64,000 nucleotides of DNA, taken from the NCBI RefSeq assembly GCF_036370855.1, contig NC_088103.1, positions 36,745,904-36,809,903 of the forward strand, given 5' to 3'. Every line of letters begins with the position of its first letter. Position 1 is the first letter of the stretch. The stretch comes from Dromaius novaehollandiae (taxonomy: Eukaryota; Chordata; Aves; Casuariiformes; Dromaiidae). Both the position numbers and the translations under genes were made by a program. The notes below the pieces were generated by a model. The model was given only the letters and a program-made list of their open reading frames with translations. It had not been told where the DNA came from and did not search any database. Of this stretch, positions 1-9,555 are shown one piece after another.

Positions 1-61
1 TATTCCTGGCTTATATTTTACTGGGAAGAAAAGTACAATCATTCCTGAAATCCATCCATAC

Positions 62-178
62 CTGGTGGGCATCTCCCGAGGGCACTATGTAGGCCTGAAC
101 AGGCTCCTGGACATATTTGGGACTCTTCATCGCCTGTCGCAGTTGCTTCAGCAGCTCTGTTGTAATTTTCGGACTCAT
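62..178 (-). CDS. XPNPEP1: XPNPEP1 first coding exon (N-terminal 39 codons), partial gene
   Basis: Read on the minus strand, this exon encodes 39 residues beginning [18 protein letters not shown] and ending [11 protein letters not shown]. This closely matches the start of vertebrate X-prolyl aminopeptidase 1, a cytosolic Mn-dependent metallopeptidase that removes the N-terminal residue from peptides with proline in position 2, such as bradykinin. The exon covers only the start of the non-catalytic N-terminal creatinase-like domain; the metal ligands lie in later exons to the left of the window. The ATG at 178 has A at -3 and is preceded by 8 untranslated bases and a good acceptor (TTGCAG, AG at 188-187). 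The reading frame ends in phase 0 at CAG|GTATGG, with the donor at 61-56. The start corresponds to that of the standard 623-residue human isoform. The upstream coding exon of the longer human isoform was not found. Confidence 0.95.
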
Positions 179-186
179 CTTAGTAC
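62..186 (-). other. XPNPEP1: XPNPEP1 exon 2 (8 nt of 5' UTR plus 117 nt coding)
   Basis: The exon limits are set by acceptor ...TTGCAG|GTACTAAG on the 5' side and donor CAG|GTATGG on the 3' side, both read on the minus strand. The 61 bases at the left edge of the window belong to the following intron. Confidence 0.88.
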
Positions 187-3100
187 CTGCAATTCAAACA
201 AAGCACAAGACCTCAGAGCTTCTCCAGCCCTCCTGGGCCACTCACACACACAGCCTGGAGGTTGTCACCATTGGAAACTCATTTTAAGGACAACTGTGCC
301 AGCGTCACCCCTCTCAGCACAGAGTTTTTGCCATCCTTGTCACTTGACATTCATTTCCCTTGAGATCAGTCTGAGGCCACAGTCAAGCCTGGTCTATCCT
401 GTAAAGAAACTTCACCCCCTGGTGAAGCAGTGGCATGCCCAGCGGTGATGCATACTAGCCTAACGCACATGCCACCCCATGTGGACAGCACCAGGAACCA
501 GAGCACCTCAGATGTTCCCCACAGCTTGAGGAGCCCTGACAGCCAAAAAAGGTGTTCGCGCATGGCGTTGAAGATCCCAAGTCCAAGTCCCCACAGATCA
601 GAAGCAACCATATCAGTTATACGTACAGGAAACAATTTTCAGTCTTTTTACTTTGAGGGCAGAGATATTGTGGCCTATATGCCACAGGAACACAGACTGC
701 TGGGAAAGCATGCCATTCATTTCAGGAACTCAGAAATGGACTGGTTAAGGATGCTTTTTACTTTTTTAAAAAAGAGGTCTTACTACAGCCCAAAATTTCA
801 TACTGGATTCATGACTGGATTAACTTGGACAAAAGAAATCTGCTCCTTAGGGGGTACATTAGGATGAGTTCACTGGCGATATTCACCTTTGGGCTGCAGG
901 TTATTTCACACAGCAAGAAAACAACTGTACAGGAGGAACAGTCCACTGAGCCCCCTCAGGTCACTGCCAGAAGGGAGGCACACAGGCCCCTTCTTGAGAG
1001 ACCTTTGGCAGATACTCTGCAGATCTTAGCTGGGATCAGATGAGCAGGAGAAGGGCACAGGGTGGATGAAAGATGGCAGATCAGAGGGGAAAACAAGGGC
1101 ACAGACTAATCGTACTCCTTTGCTGTGGTTTGGTTATGGACATATCCTCGGTATTGCAGTGAGCACCAACCTCTCAATTCACCACCCAGTGACTGTCAGT
1201 ATCTGGGGCCCATCATGAGCCCCACACCTCGTGACACTAGGTCATGCTGCTGTCCTGATGCAAGTGTAGGCTGCAGTTACAGGCACCAGCTCACTCCAAA
1301 AGATGTTCAACCTACAGGGGAGGCCTGGCCTGAAAGCTTATGAAAGTCATGTAACCTGAACTTCTTCAAAGGTCCTCTCCACCACTTCTCCACTCACCTC
1401 TCCAATATATGCCCAAGGTGGGATAATGCCCTTCCTCTACCTTTTCCCATTCCTCTCACATTTTTAAGTACCTACTGGGATCTCACAACTTTCATGCCAT
1501 CACTTTCCAGGGCAAGATGTGGAAGCTCTGTGCTGCTCAAATGCTGTGCTATGCAGTATTTTATTCTAACTGGTTCATTTCACAGCTCATTTCCCAGCCA
1601 TGTCCGCAAACATTTTATAGATGTGAGAAACAAACAGCATACAAGTCTCAAACATTTCTTGCCTATCAAGGCACTTACTCTATTTATACTCCAATAACAA
1701 CCAGAAGCTGCAAGCAAGAGTGTGGTCTTATGCCAAAAGACAGCAAGACACAGTCCTGCCCTGCAACATCTGCCATCTGAACAGGCAGGCAGGAGGCTGT
1801 CTCTGTTTCAGAGAGCCACAGGAAGATGATGTGATTCAACCAAGGTCTCACAGCAAAGCTGTGATGGAGTCAGGAACTGAACCAAAATTTGTTGCATTCA
1901 GGTGTAAAAATCTCAGCCCAAGGCCATCCTTCGCACTTCTCATCATAGCAAGTTTAGAGCCCACAGGGCTTACATGTGACAGAGTGCCTGTCCACAGGCA
2001 CAAGTAAAAAGCAAACCAAGCTCAAAAGGTACTGCTTTCTATATCCTCAAAGTGATATCTTGACTTCAGTGACTTCACTTACACCTTGGATTTACTTCCA
2101 GCGCAAATTTCAGAGATTTATACAGTGTTTGCATGCTACACTGAACTTTATTTCGTTTTGATTGTTTTTGTTGGTTCTTTATAACAAGCTAATCATTTAC
2201 ATTGCTGCTGATTCATGCTGGGGGGGGGCACACAGATGAGGGAGAGCAACAACAACAGTTAATAGCCAGCAGAAAAGAATCTTTTTCATAAGCTCATAAA
2301 GGCACAGCTTCCTATCTCGACCTGTGCTTTATCTTTTATCTCCAGGAACCTGAATCTCTCATTTGAACAGGCAATGAATGATAAGGCTTTGCCTTTTAAT
2401 AAAGCTCCTTGCTGACAAGGCCTGTTTTTCTTAGCAAGCAGAAGGGATTCTCTTTAGGAGGAAAGAAAAAACATTAAAAAGCACTTTCTGTTGAAGGATT
2501 TGCTTGCAATATTAAAAACACAACTAAGGTAGATTAGCAATGAAGCCCATATTAAGGAGGACATCTATTTTAGGTAACTCCTATAGCGTAAGAAATCACT
2601 TAAATCTTCCCCAAACTTTCCAGTTAAATTACCTTTAATTTCCACAGAAAGAGGAGCTATTTCCTCCCAGCTTTTGGGTAGTCATTTAGTCTGGTCCCCC
2701 TATAATTTTTAACAGGTGACCTTTCCTTTCTCGGCCATAATTATAAACCTGCACGAAGTTAAAACAGCTCTCTGTCATTATTCGTTCACTCCAGTGACTA
2801 AAACCAAACAGAGGTGAGATTAAGGCAGTGGATGGGGCAGTGCCATCCCCTGCCGTGGATGTTTCAGAGGTGTCGGCCCGCCGCGTTACCTGCCTCCGCA
2901 GCGTCCCCCCGCGCCTGGGCTCCTCCTGCCGCTGCTCACACAAGTTACCATCCAGCTCTTCGGCTTCGCTGAGCCCCACCGTGCCGAGAAAGCAAAGGGC
3001 AGGGCTGGAGCGTCCAGCAAACTTTGCCCCCCATAAAACACCCTCGTCCCGCAGCGAAGGGCTGAAAACGCCTAAGTAGCCTCGGGCCCCACCGGCGAGG

Positions 3101-3517
3101 CCGGGCACGGAGGGCGAAGCGCAGCGGGGTCCGCAGGCTGCGGCCGGGCCTTGGCGCACCGCGACTCCCGGGCAAGCTCTGCCCACGTGCCCGGCACCGA
3201 CCTGCCTCCGCAGCCGCCCGCGCCGCAGAGGGGGCCGAGCCGGGGCAGCCGCCACCCGCCAGGCCGGGCCGGGCCGGGCCGGGCCGCACCGCGGGGTCCC
3301 TGCGGGCCCGGGCTGCGCCTCCCCCCCGCCGGGCCCAGCCCGGAGGCCGCTTCCGCCGGGCGGGCCAGGCCGGGCCGGGCGGCAGGGGGAGGCCTGCGCC
3401 CCGCTGCCGGCCTGCCCGCTCCGGAGGGCGACAACCGCGCGGGCGCCGCGGCATCCCCGGGCGGGCCCGGCCCCCGCCCCCGCCCCGCGCGCGACCCCGC
3501 CGCCGCCCGCCGCTCAC
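187..3517 (-). other. XPNPEP1: XPNPEP1 intron 1
   Basis: This interval lies between the first coding exon and the CpG-island promoter. No exon-like coding stretch is visible on the minus strand. The rightmost 650 bases are part of the CpG island. The notable non-coding content is a cluster of four GATA-type motifs near 2312-2385 and a short G run at 2220-2228. If the alternative donor at 2889-2884 is used instead of the one at 3517-3512, the intron would begin at 2889. Confidence 0.75.
2312..2385. promoter_or_regulatory. Cluster of four WGATAR (GATA-factor) motifs in XPNPEP1 intron 1
   Basis: Four matches to WGATAR fall within 75 bases: AGATAG and two AGATAA on the minus strand (cores at 2313-2316, 2330-2333 and 2337-2340) and TGATAA on the plus strand (core at 2380-2383). 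The flanks (about 2240-2460) contain no obvious repeat. The motif matches are read directly; enhancer function is inferred. Confidence 0.35.
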
Positions 3518-3600
3518 CTGCCGCCGCCCCCGCCCGCCGGCGCCGCGACGTCCGCGCCCACGTGGGCCGCCGCGGCCAGCCAGCCGGCCGCCGTGACGTC
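3518..3600 (-). other. XPNPEP1: Probable non-coding exon 1 of XPNPEP1 (5' limit approximate)
   Basis: On the minus strand a strong donor GGCAG|GTGAGC places the 3' end of an exon at 3518. The transcribed strand between the CRE and this donor has no ATG, which fits a purely untranslated first exon joined to the exon carrying the start codon. The transcription start cannot be read; it is placed near the CRE. A second donor, GGCAG|GTAACG, ends a possible alternative first exon at 2890. Splicing that exon to 186 would bring a stop codon in its frame before the XPNPEP1 ATG, so it would also be non-coding for the enzyme. Confidence 0.6.
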
Positions 3601-3601
3601 A
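3594..3601. promoter_or_regulatory. Perfect cAMP-response element (TGACGTCA)
   Basis: This 8-base palindrome matches the consensus CREB/ATF site. It sits just upstream of the presumed XPNPEP1 exon 1 inside the CpG island. A CGTCA half-site follows about 10 bases away, and a CACGTG E-box lies at 3559-3564. CRE palindromes near CpG-island start sites are often functional, so regulation by CREB/ATF and USF/MYC-type factors is plausible but inferred. Confidence 0.6.
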
Positions 3602-3860
3602 GCGCCGGCGTCACGGCGCAGCCGTTAGTCGCGCGGGGCGGCCGTTGGTCGTCTGGGGGGGGCACCGCGCTGCGCCGGGCGCTGGCTGCTCCTGCGTTTA
3701 CAGCCGCCCCGACAAGAGGAAGCCACAGGGAGCCCGTCTCAGACAGCTTTTAATGCGCGGTGCAAGGCAGGGCAGGGCGCAGCCGCCCCCGCGGGCGTCC
3801 GACCAAGCCTCGTGCCCACGGGGTCGTTGGGGGCGTTCGTGCTGGTCGCACGTTTGCGGT

Positions 3861-6499
3861 TCGTAACCGTGGTGCCCGCGGTAGCGCGGGACCATGAGGG
3901 GAGTCGGGGAGCTCGGGTGCCTCTGGGGGGAAACAGGAGGGAGGCGGCGACCGGGGTTGGAAAATGCTGCGAAACACTGTTTTTGGAGAGTGAATAGGTG
4001 AGGGTGGAGGGAAGTCGATGACTGGGGGGCGGTTGGGACAGATCCGAGCACCACTGCTTTCCTCTCCAACGGGCTGCTGGCCCGAGGAATCCCACGTAAA
4101 CATCCAGGAAAAGCCAGGTGTCCGTAGGCCATCTCATACCTTTGGGCTTTCCCTAATGCTCTCCTTGCCTTGTGTTGCAACTTCATCTTCTCCACAGGCC
4201 TGTGCCCCAAGCTGGGTGCCCAGCCCCTGAGGAGCACAGTGTTGACTGGCTAAGTGGTGTTTTTTGCCATGAGTCAACTGTCTTGAGAATGACAGTTCTA
4301 GGGTCACTCTTTTACCCTAGGGTCTCTCTTACCCTAGGGTAAGGTTGACCAACCTTTGCAGGCCTGCGAATCACATACCAACATCCTCGTGGAGTGAGGA
4401 GCCACCAGGTGCACAGAGTGTATCCCAGAGAGCGGGGAGCCATGGGCAGGATGTGAAAATGGGACCCCACACCTCCTTCACAGGGTGGGTCAGCCTGGTT
4501 CTTCCAGGGATCGCCGTAGCTGCTCTCTGCCAGGAGCCTCCCTCTGTGCTCATGCCTTCATCCAGCCTCCCAGGCCAGGTACTCCTCACACCACCCACCT
4601 CACAGAGTTTTGAGGCAGCTACTTTGCGTGGGTATTTACCAGCTGAACCCCCTTTGAGGGAAGAGGTGTAGCTTTCATTTATCCTGCTACCAGTCTGCAT
4701 CTTTGCTGCTTTTGTTGCTATGACTGTAGCAGCTGGCTTTCTCTACACCATGTGCCTCCATCCTCCCATACTCCTTTGGGTGTGCCTTCACACCTCCGTC
4801 TGGGCCAAACCCTCCGGCTCCTGGTAGCCCCCCGAACTCTGTGCTGCTGGCACGGTCCCTCAACCCCGCTCAAGGCAGCAGCAGCAGTGGCAGAGATTGG
4901 GGGGCACATGGGGCCTGTTTGGCACATAAGAGGACCCTGTCACCTTCCTCACATTTGCTGTTGCTCCTCTGGGGTTTCTCATCCAACACACTCTTGTTCC
5001 CCAGATCTGTTTTACTGGTGACAGCTTGGGCTTTCCAAAGGCAATCTGGAGGGAGCAGGCTCCTGTCTTTTGGGCAAGATGTTTAAGAAAACCTCTGGTG
5101 AACCCAGTTAAAGACAGAGCATGTTAGAACTGGCAGGAAATGTCCATGTTTGAAGGCTGATGGATGCTTCCCCAAGGTGAAAAAGCAGAGCTCAGTGAAT
5201 CACCTGGCACTGCTTCAGAGCAATATCCTCAAAACCTCTGCCTTGGCTTCTGTTCTGTGTTTCTTTGATCTGCTTTGCTCTAAATTTTCCAAAAAAATGT
5301 CTCGAGGGGGTTTCAAAGCAGCCTAGCAAATGTGTCTGGCTCCTCTCTCCCTTGCTCCAGTAAATTAGGCTCGCGTCAGTGGAGTTGCTCTTGTTTCAGA
5401 TGCGTGTGAAGTGGAGGGAGAAGGAGGCCTGCAGTCTCCAGGGCTGGCAAAGCACCTCGGTAGTTGCTGGGGACTTGCACTGGCTCTCCCGGCAATGAGC
5501 TGATGGCCTTTAGATACAGACAGCTTTATTTCTGGTGTTGAGCACAGCTCCAGAAACATGTCAGCATCCCATTATTTTGCTTAATGCCTCAAAAAAAAAA
5601 AGGTACCATCTACATTTCAAGCTTAATAACCATCAATTTTCTGCTTGGGAGGGAGGAGGGCTGTATTCATAAAAATAGCAAGTGCAACTGTTGTAAAATC
5701 TGACAATTTTTTCATGCTTTCTCCGTAATGAAAATACTTTCCACCACTTTTTTGTGCCCCTGGCAGTTTTTACTGGTGGTCTGTAAGTTAACCCTGTTGA
5801 CAGAAATGGGAAGAACTATTACAGAAAAGCTAAAATGAGACCATAGCCACAAAGAGAGGCTACGACCAAGGCAAAAAGGCTGCTTTGTAGTTGCTTCCAG
5901 GCTGGAGAGGGTTTGCTTGCAGCAATCGGGGCTACCCCGTGAGCCCCCTGGGCCCCACAGTGTGACAGTGCTGCAGCCGCCCTGTGCCACTCACCTGCAG
6001 TGTTTTGTCACTACACCCAGTCCAGGCATGGATCTGTTGAGGATGAAGAGAAGAGGAAGATACGGCTCTCAGTGGGCACTGTGTTAGTTCAGGGCCAGCT
6101 GTGCATCCTGGGCGCTTGGTGGGAGAAGGGATATTTGGCTGACTGCGTGGCGCTCAGGAGCAGCCCCGTAAAGACGCACAGACTGGGCACTGCACCCGGG
6201 CTCCCGCAGGTAGATCTGTCTCTGTTGGTACATAGGTGACTCAGGAAACCAGTCCTTGGGCCTTAATCTATATGGATATTTCTGGAGGAGAAGGAAGGTA
6301 GCAGCAGCTGGCAGCTACTTTGCCCATCCTCCTTCCTCTCCCTTCAGTCTACACAGTAATGCTCTGTCCTGCAAAGCTTTACCTGCAAATTAGCCAAATG
6401 CTTGCTGCTGTGTCTAGCTAGTCAACACAAGCCAAGCTAATACGAAACCACTTGAGTCTCCATGACTGTTCATGTGTTTCCAGGGAAGGCATGAAGCAA
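3861..6499. other. Intergenic sequence upstream of XPNPEP1
   Basis: There is no recognisable gene here. It contains a small direct-repeat and palindrome cluster at 4298-4343, moderately GC-rich sequence to about 5050, a short A run near 5590, and otherwise unique sequence. Open frames of 60-130 codons occur on both strands but look like chance frames in GC-rich DNA. Confidence 0.6.
4298..4343. repeat. Short tandem repeat of CTAGGGT units with a 16-bp palindrome
   Basis: Two imperfect units of 19 and 17 bases (4298-4316 and 4317-4333), each starting CTAGGGTC and ending TTACC, are followed by a third partial unit. The last junction forms the perfect 16-base palindrome CTTACCCTAGGGTAAG at 4328-4343. 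It resembles but is not the telomere repeat. No function is known to me. Confidence 0.7.
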
Positions 6500-6500
6500 A

Positions 6501-6925
6501 GATAGGATAACAGAACTGTAGAAGAGATCTTTGGAGGTCTGTAGTCCACCCCTGGTCAAAGCTAGCTTCAAAGTTAGAGCAGGTTGTTCAGGGACCATCC
6601 ACTTGGGTTTTGAGTTCTCCAAGGATGGAGAATCCACAGCCTCTCTGCACAGCCTGTGCTAGTGCTGACCACCCTCAAGGGGAAAAGGTTTATTCACTAT
6701 GTCCAATCAGAACTGCCTAGTTGCAATTTGTATCTGTTGCCTCTTGTCTTTTCACTGTTTGCATCTGAAAAGGGTCTGGCTCCACCTTCTCTGTAACCTC
6801 TTCTCCAGGCTGAGCAAACCCAGCTCCCCCTGGATCCCCCGAACATCCTGCAGCCAGCCCCCAGCCAGCTCCCTTAGCCCTCCACAGCTCTCTTCAGCTT
6901 GTCGAGCTCTCTCTCATGCACATCT
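6501..6925 (-). mobile_element. CR1 LINE 3' fragment (chicken repeat 1 type), antisense
   Basis: Read on the plus strand, this is the complement of the CR1 3' end. It runs from a degenerate version of the terminal motif through 'ccaaggatggagaatccacagcctctctg', the 'gttgcctcttgtc' block and 'ctccaggctgagcaaacccagctcc', all in the order expected for CR1. The match is clear to about 6835 and weak beyond. It is a 5'-truncated, heavily mutated copy without an intact open frame, as is usual in birds. The split of the element by short deletions (for example near 6800) indicates an old insertion. Confidence 0.88.
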
Positions 6926-9379
6926 CTGGAGTAATATTTAGGGCGTAATGCACTGCATCATAACTTGTAATCCAAAAGAAGAGAATAAAATTTGTTTCCC
7001 TGCAACCAGTATCCTACCTTTGGGAAGCACTGTTGGATGGGGCTGGGGGACTGCTGGTTATTCCCCAAGAAGAGTTCAGCACATGGAGACAGCCCAAGCA
7101 GGCTGATCGCGGCAGGGAGCAGGCAATGCTAGGATGCTGGTGGGCACCAGCAGCCGAAAAGGCTGCCCTGGCTCATTAGCCTCTCCCGCTCCAGAGCAGC
7201 CGGCAGGCTGTCAGTGCAGGCAGCCTTGGCGAAGCGCTCCCGGTGGCAGGTACAGGAGAGAGGAGGGGGAGAGGCTTGCTAACACGACTGAGTTTTCTTT
7301 CCTCATTAATCTCCTTGGGTGAAGCTAATTGCTCTTTCCCAGTTATTCTCACCACATCTTCTGGCTCTGCCCGTAAGGGATCTATACAATCCTAGCAGTT
7401 TGGGCTGGAAAGGCTCACTTTGATCGCCACATCAGTGTCCCCATCAAGGTAAACTATAAACTTGTTTCCATTTGTGTTACAGACTATATTCTGCTCACCC
7501 TGCAGAATATTTACTGATAAGATTCATTTCCTGGAAACACGCCAGAATCCAGCAATGCTCATATTAAAGCACATGTCAGGACTTTTAAAAAGCCCTGCAA
7601 CATTGGCACAACGATCACGGAGATCATTTGCCGATGTCAAACTCTGCAGCTGAATCCAGCCAGCGTTGTGAAATGGCCTTTTCAGCCTCCTGTGACTCAT
7701 AATAATAATTCAGGGTTAGATTTTGCATTTGGCTGTGGCTTTTAATAAAGGGTTGTAGAAAGCTGCACCTGTCAGAGCCCTGCATCTGCCCAGGGAAGGG
7801 GGATGGATCAGTCTGAAACATTTGAAATGTTTATCACGTGTCTCTCCAGCACACCAACAGTCCTGCACTGGGGAGATGCCTTTTCCTCTACTGTCCTTCC
7901 CTGCTTGTACATGTTGTACCCAAGGGAAACAGAGACTTTCTCACACTGCCATGCCCCTACACATCCATATGCCTGCCAGTTCTCTCAGCCTGTGCCACAT
8001 GCTCCAGTGCACTGGAAAGTACCTCCAGTGCTATTTTTTACAACCAAGGAGTCGTAAAAGAGTCCTTGATGCTCCTAGAACTGCATTCTCACCTCCTCCT
8101 TGTTAAACCTGCAGCCTGTGTATCAGATAAAGGCAGAGAGACCTGATCTTCCTGCCACCTCCTTTACCCACATCTTTGCTTTGATTGTGCTCAGAGGGAT
8201 CAAAGACACTCCTCTAAGATGCCTTGTGTCCCTGCCGTGGCTCTGCCCAGGCACGGTGCGGTGCGTCAGCAGGGATGCCTGCTTCCCGCTGGTGAGTTTC
8301 AGTGGCCAGAGCTGAGGTTATCTAGCCTCTTCCCTTCCTGGTTTGCAGAGGTTTTGATTTGGCTGACTTTAGAACCGGAGCTAAACACAAGGCAGTCTTA
8401 TCACCAGTGCCAGTGAAACTGTTTGCTTGATTGTTTTTTGCCAGTGAATCATTAATAAGTCAGTTGGGTTAGCTAGCAGGCTGTGGGAACAGCAGCACTC
8501 AAATACAGGGAAGAAAGAAAATGTATTTCCTGTGTGGGAGAGTGACTTGGGGAATGTCCCCAGAATGAAATAACCAGGCTGCTCTCGGAGCTTAGCCTAC
8601 CAGGGAAAGGACAGGTCAGGGAAAAGCTTAGCATCTCCATTTAACTTGCCTCATCAGTTCCTCTAGGTTTGGATATAATGACTGTCCTGCCTGTCAGAGG
8701 AGCGTCAGAAGCCAGTCCAAGGAGAGCTGTTACAGCATGAGAGCAGGTCTGTACTGCCTCATCTTCTACATTACAAACCCCCGGAGCCAGTGGGGAGCAA
8801 ACCAGGAATATCAGATTTGATTAAATTTCTCTACTTAGGTTCGTTCCAGTTCAGTGCAGAAATAACAAGCCCCACTGCAGACAGAATATCAATGTGATAT
8901 TTTTGTCTCTGTAATTTAAAATAAAATAAATTATGCTGCCACTGAAAACATCTTACTACATTGTCTGGCAGCCAACATGTGGCCCCATTCTTCTGTCTTG
9001 CTGATTAAGATCTTGATTTAATAAAAGTAAAAAAAAGTCTGGATTCCCATCTTCCAAGAAGATGCTAAAGGAAGCAGAAAATAGAAGCAATAATATCAAA
9101 GTCTGTAAAATCTTCTTAGTTTTTAAGCCCCTTGGTCTGGCAGAACCATGTTGTTTAGGCTTCCATACCCAAAGGTGACCTCTAAGTGTTTTTGACTCAC
9201 TGAACACTGTAAAATTAGGCTAATTCTCCTCCCTGCCTGGTGAAAATAATAATGACAAACTGGTGAGTTCTCTGCATAGGAACCTGTGAGCTGTTTTCAG
9301 GAACTTCACTTCAGAAGAGAATCATCTTGTAAGAAAAAAAAATGTATGGATCAGAAAGCATTTTGCAGACATCACTTGA
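6926..9379. other. Intergenic sequence without recognised genes
   Basis: This is unique-looking sequence with several chance open frames (for example overlapping frames at 7800-8150). A moderately CpG-containing patch lies at 7080-7270. No splice-flanked coding exon, RNA gene or repeat family was recognised with confidence. Confidence 0.5.
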
Positions 9380-9389
9380 TTATGCCTGT

Positions 9390-9555
9390 GACCAGTCTTC
9401 TGAAGTAGATTATATCCAGGCCATTTTATAGGTAGAGAATCTAAAAAAAATAAAGGAGTATTAGTATGGTTTCTGCCCAACACCTAGGAGCAGAGCAGGA
9501 ATGTGATCTAAACCTGTGAACTCCCAGTGCCTGCGCCCTCACTTCACCTAGTAGA
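9390..9555 (-). mobile_element. Ancient MIR/L2-like remnant, antisense (sauropsid type)
   Basis: The stretch reads as a decayed complement of a MIR-type element: an 'attttataggtagagaatct' block, then 'cacctaggagcagagcaggaatg', then 'gaactcccagtgcctg' and 'cacttcacctagtagac'. This order corresponds to the familiar antisense MIR blocks for the terminal tract, the box-B-proximal region and the 5' end. Divergence is high, so the boundaries are approximate and the exact subfamily is not assigned. Confidence 0.6.

Larger units (their letters stand above)
2870..3860. promoter_or_regulatory. XPNPEP1: CpG-island promoter of XPNPEP1
   Basis: A block of very high G+C and CpG content rises sharply out of ordinary sequence and fades past 3860. 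It contains no TATA box, a short (CCGGG)n run at 3263-3285, two CACGTG E-boxes (3184-3189 and 3559-3564), a perfect CRE at 3594-3601 and a CRE half-site near 3608-3615. This is the usual layout of a housekeeping promoter. Its position 3 kb upstream of the first coding exon on the minus strand assigns it to XPNPEP1. Many long open frames cross it on both strands, but these come from base composition and show no recognisable protein. Confidence 0.85.

Noticed and set aside
2686-3753. Overlapping 190-200-codon frames in the XPNPEP1 CpG island
   Set aside because: Same compositional effect; no recognisable protein, and they occur on both strands at once.
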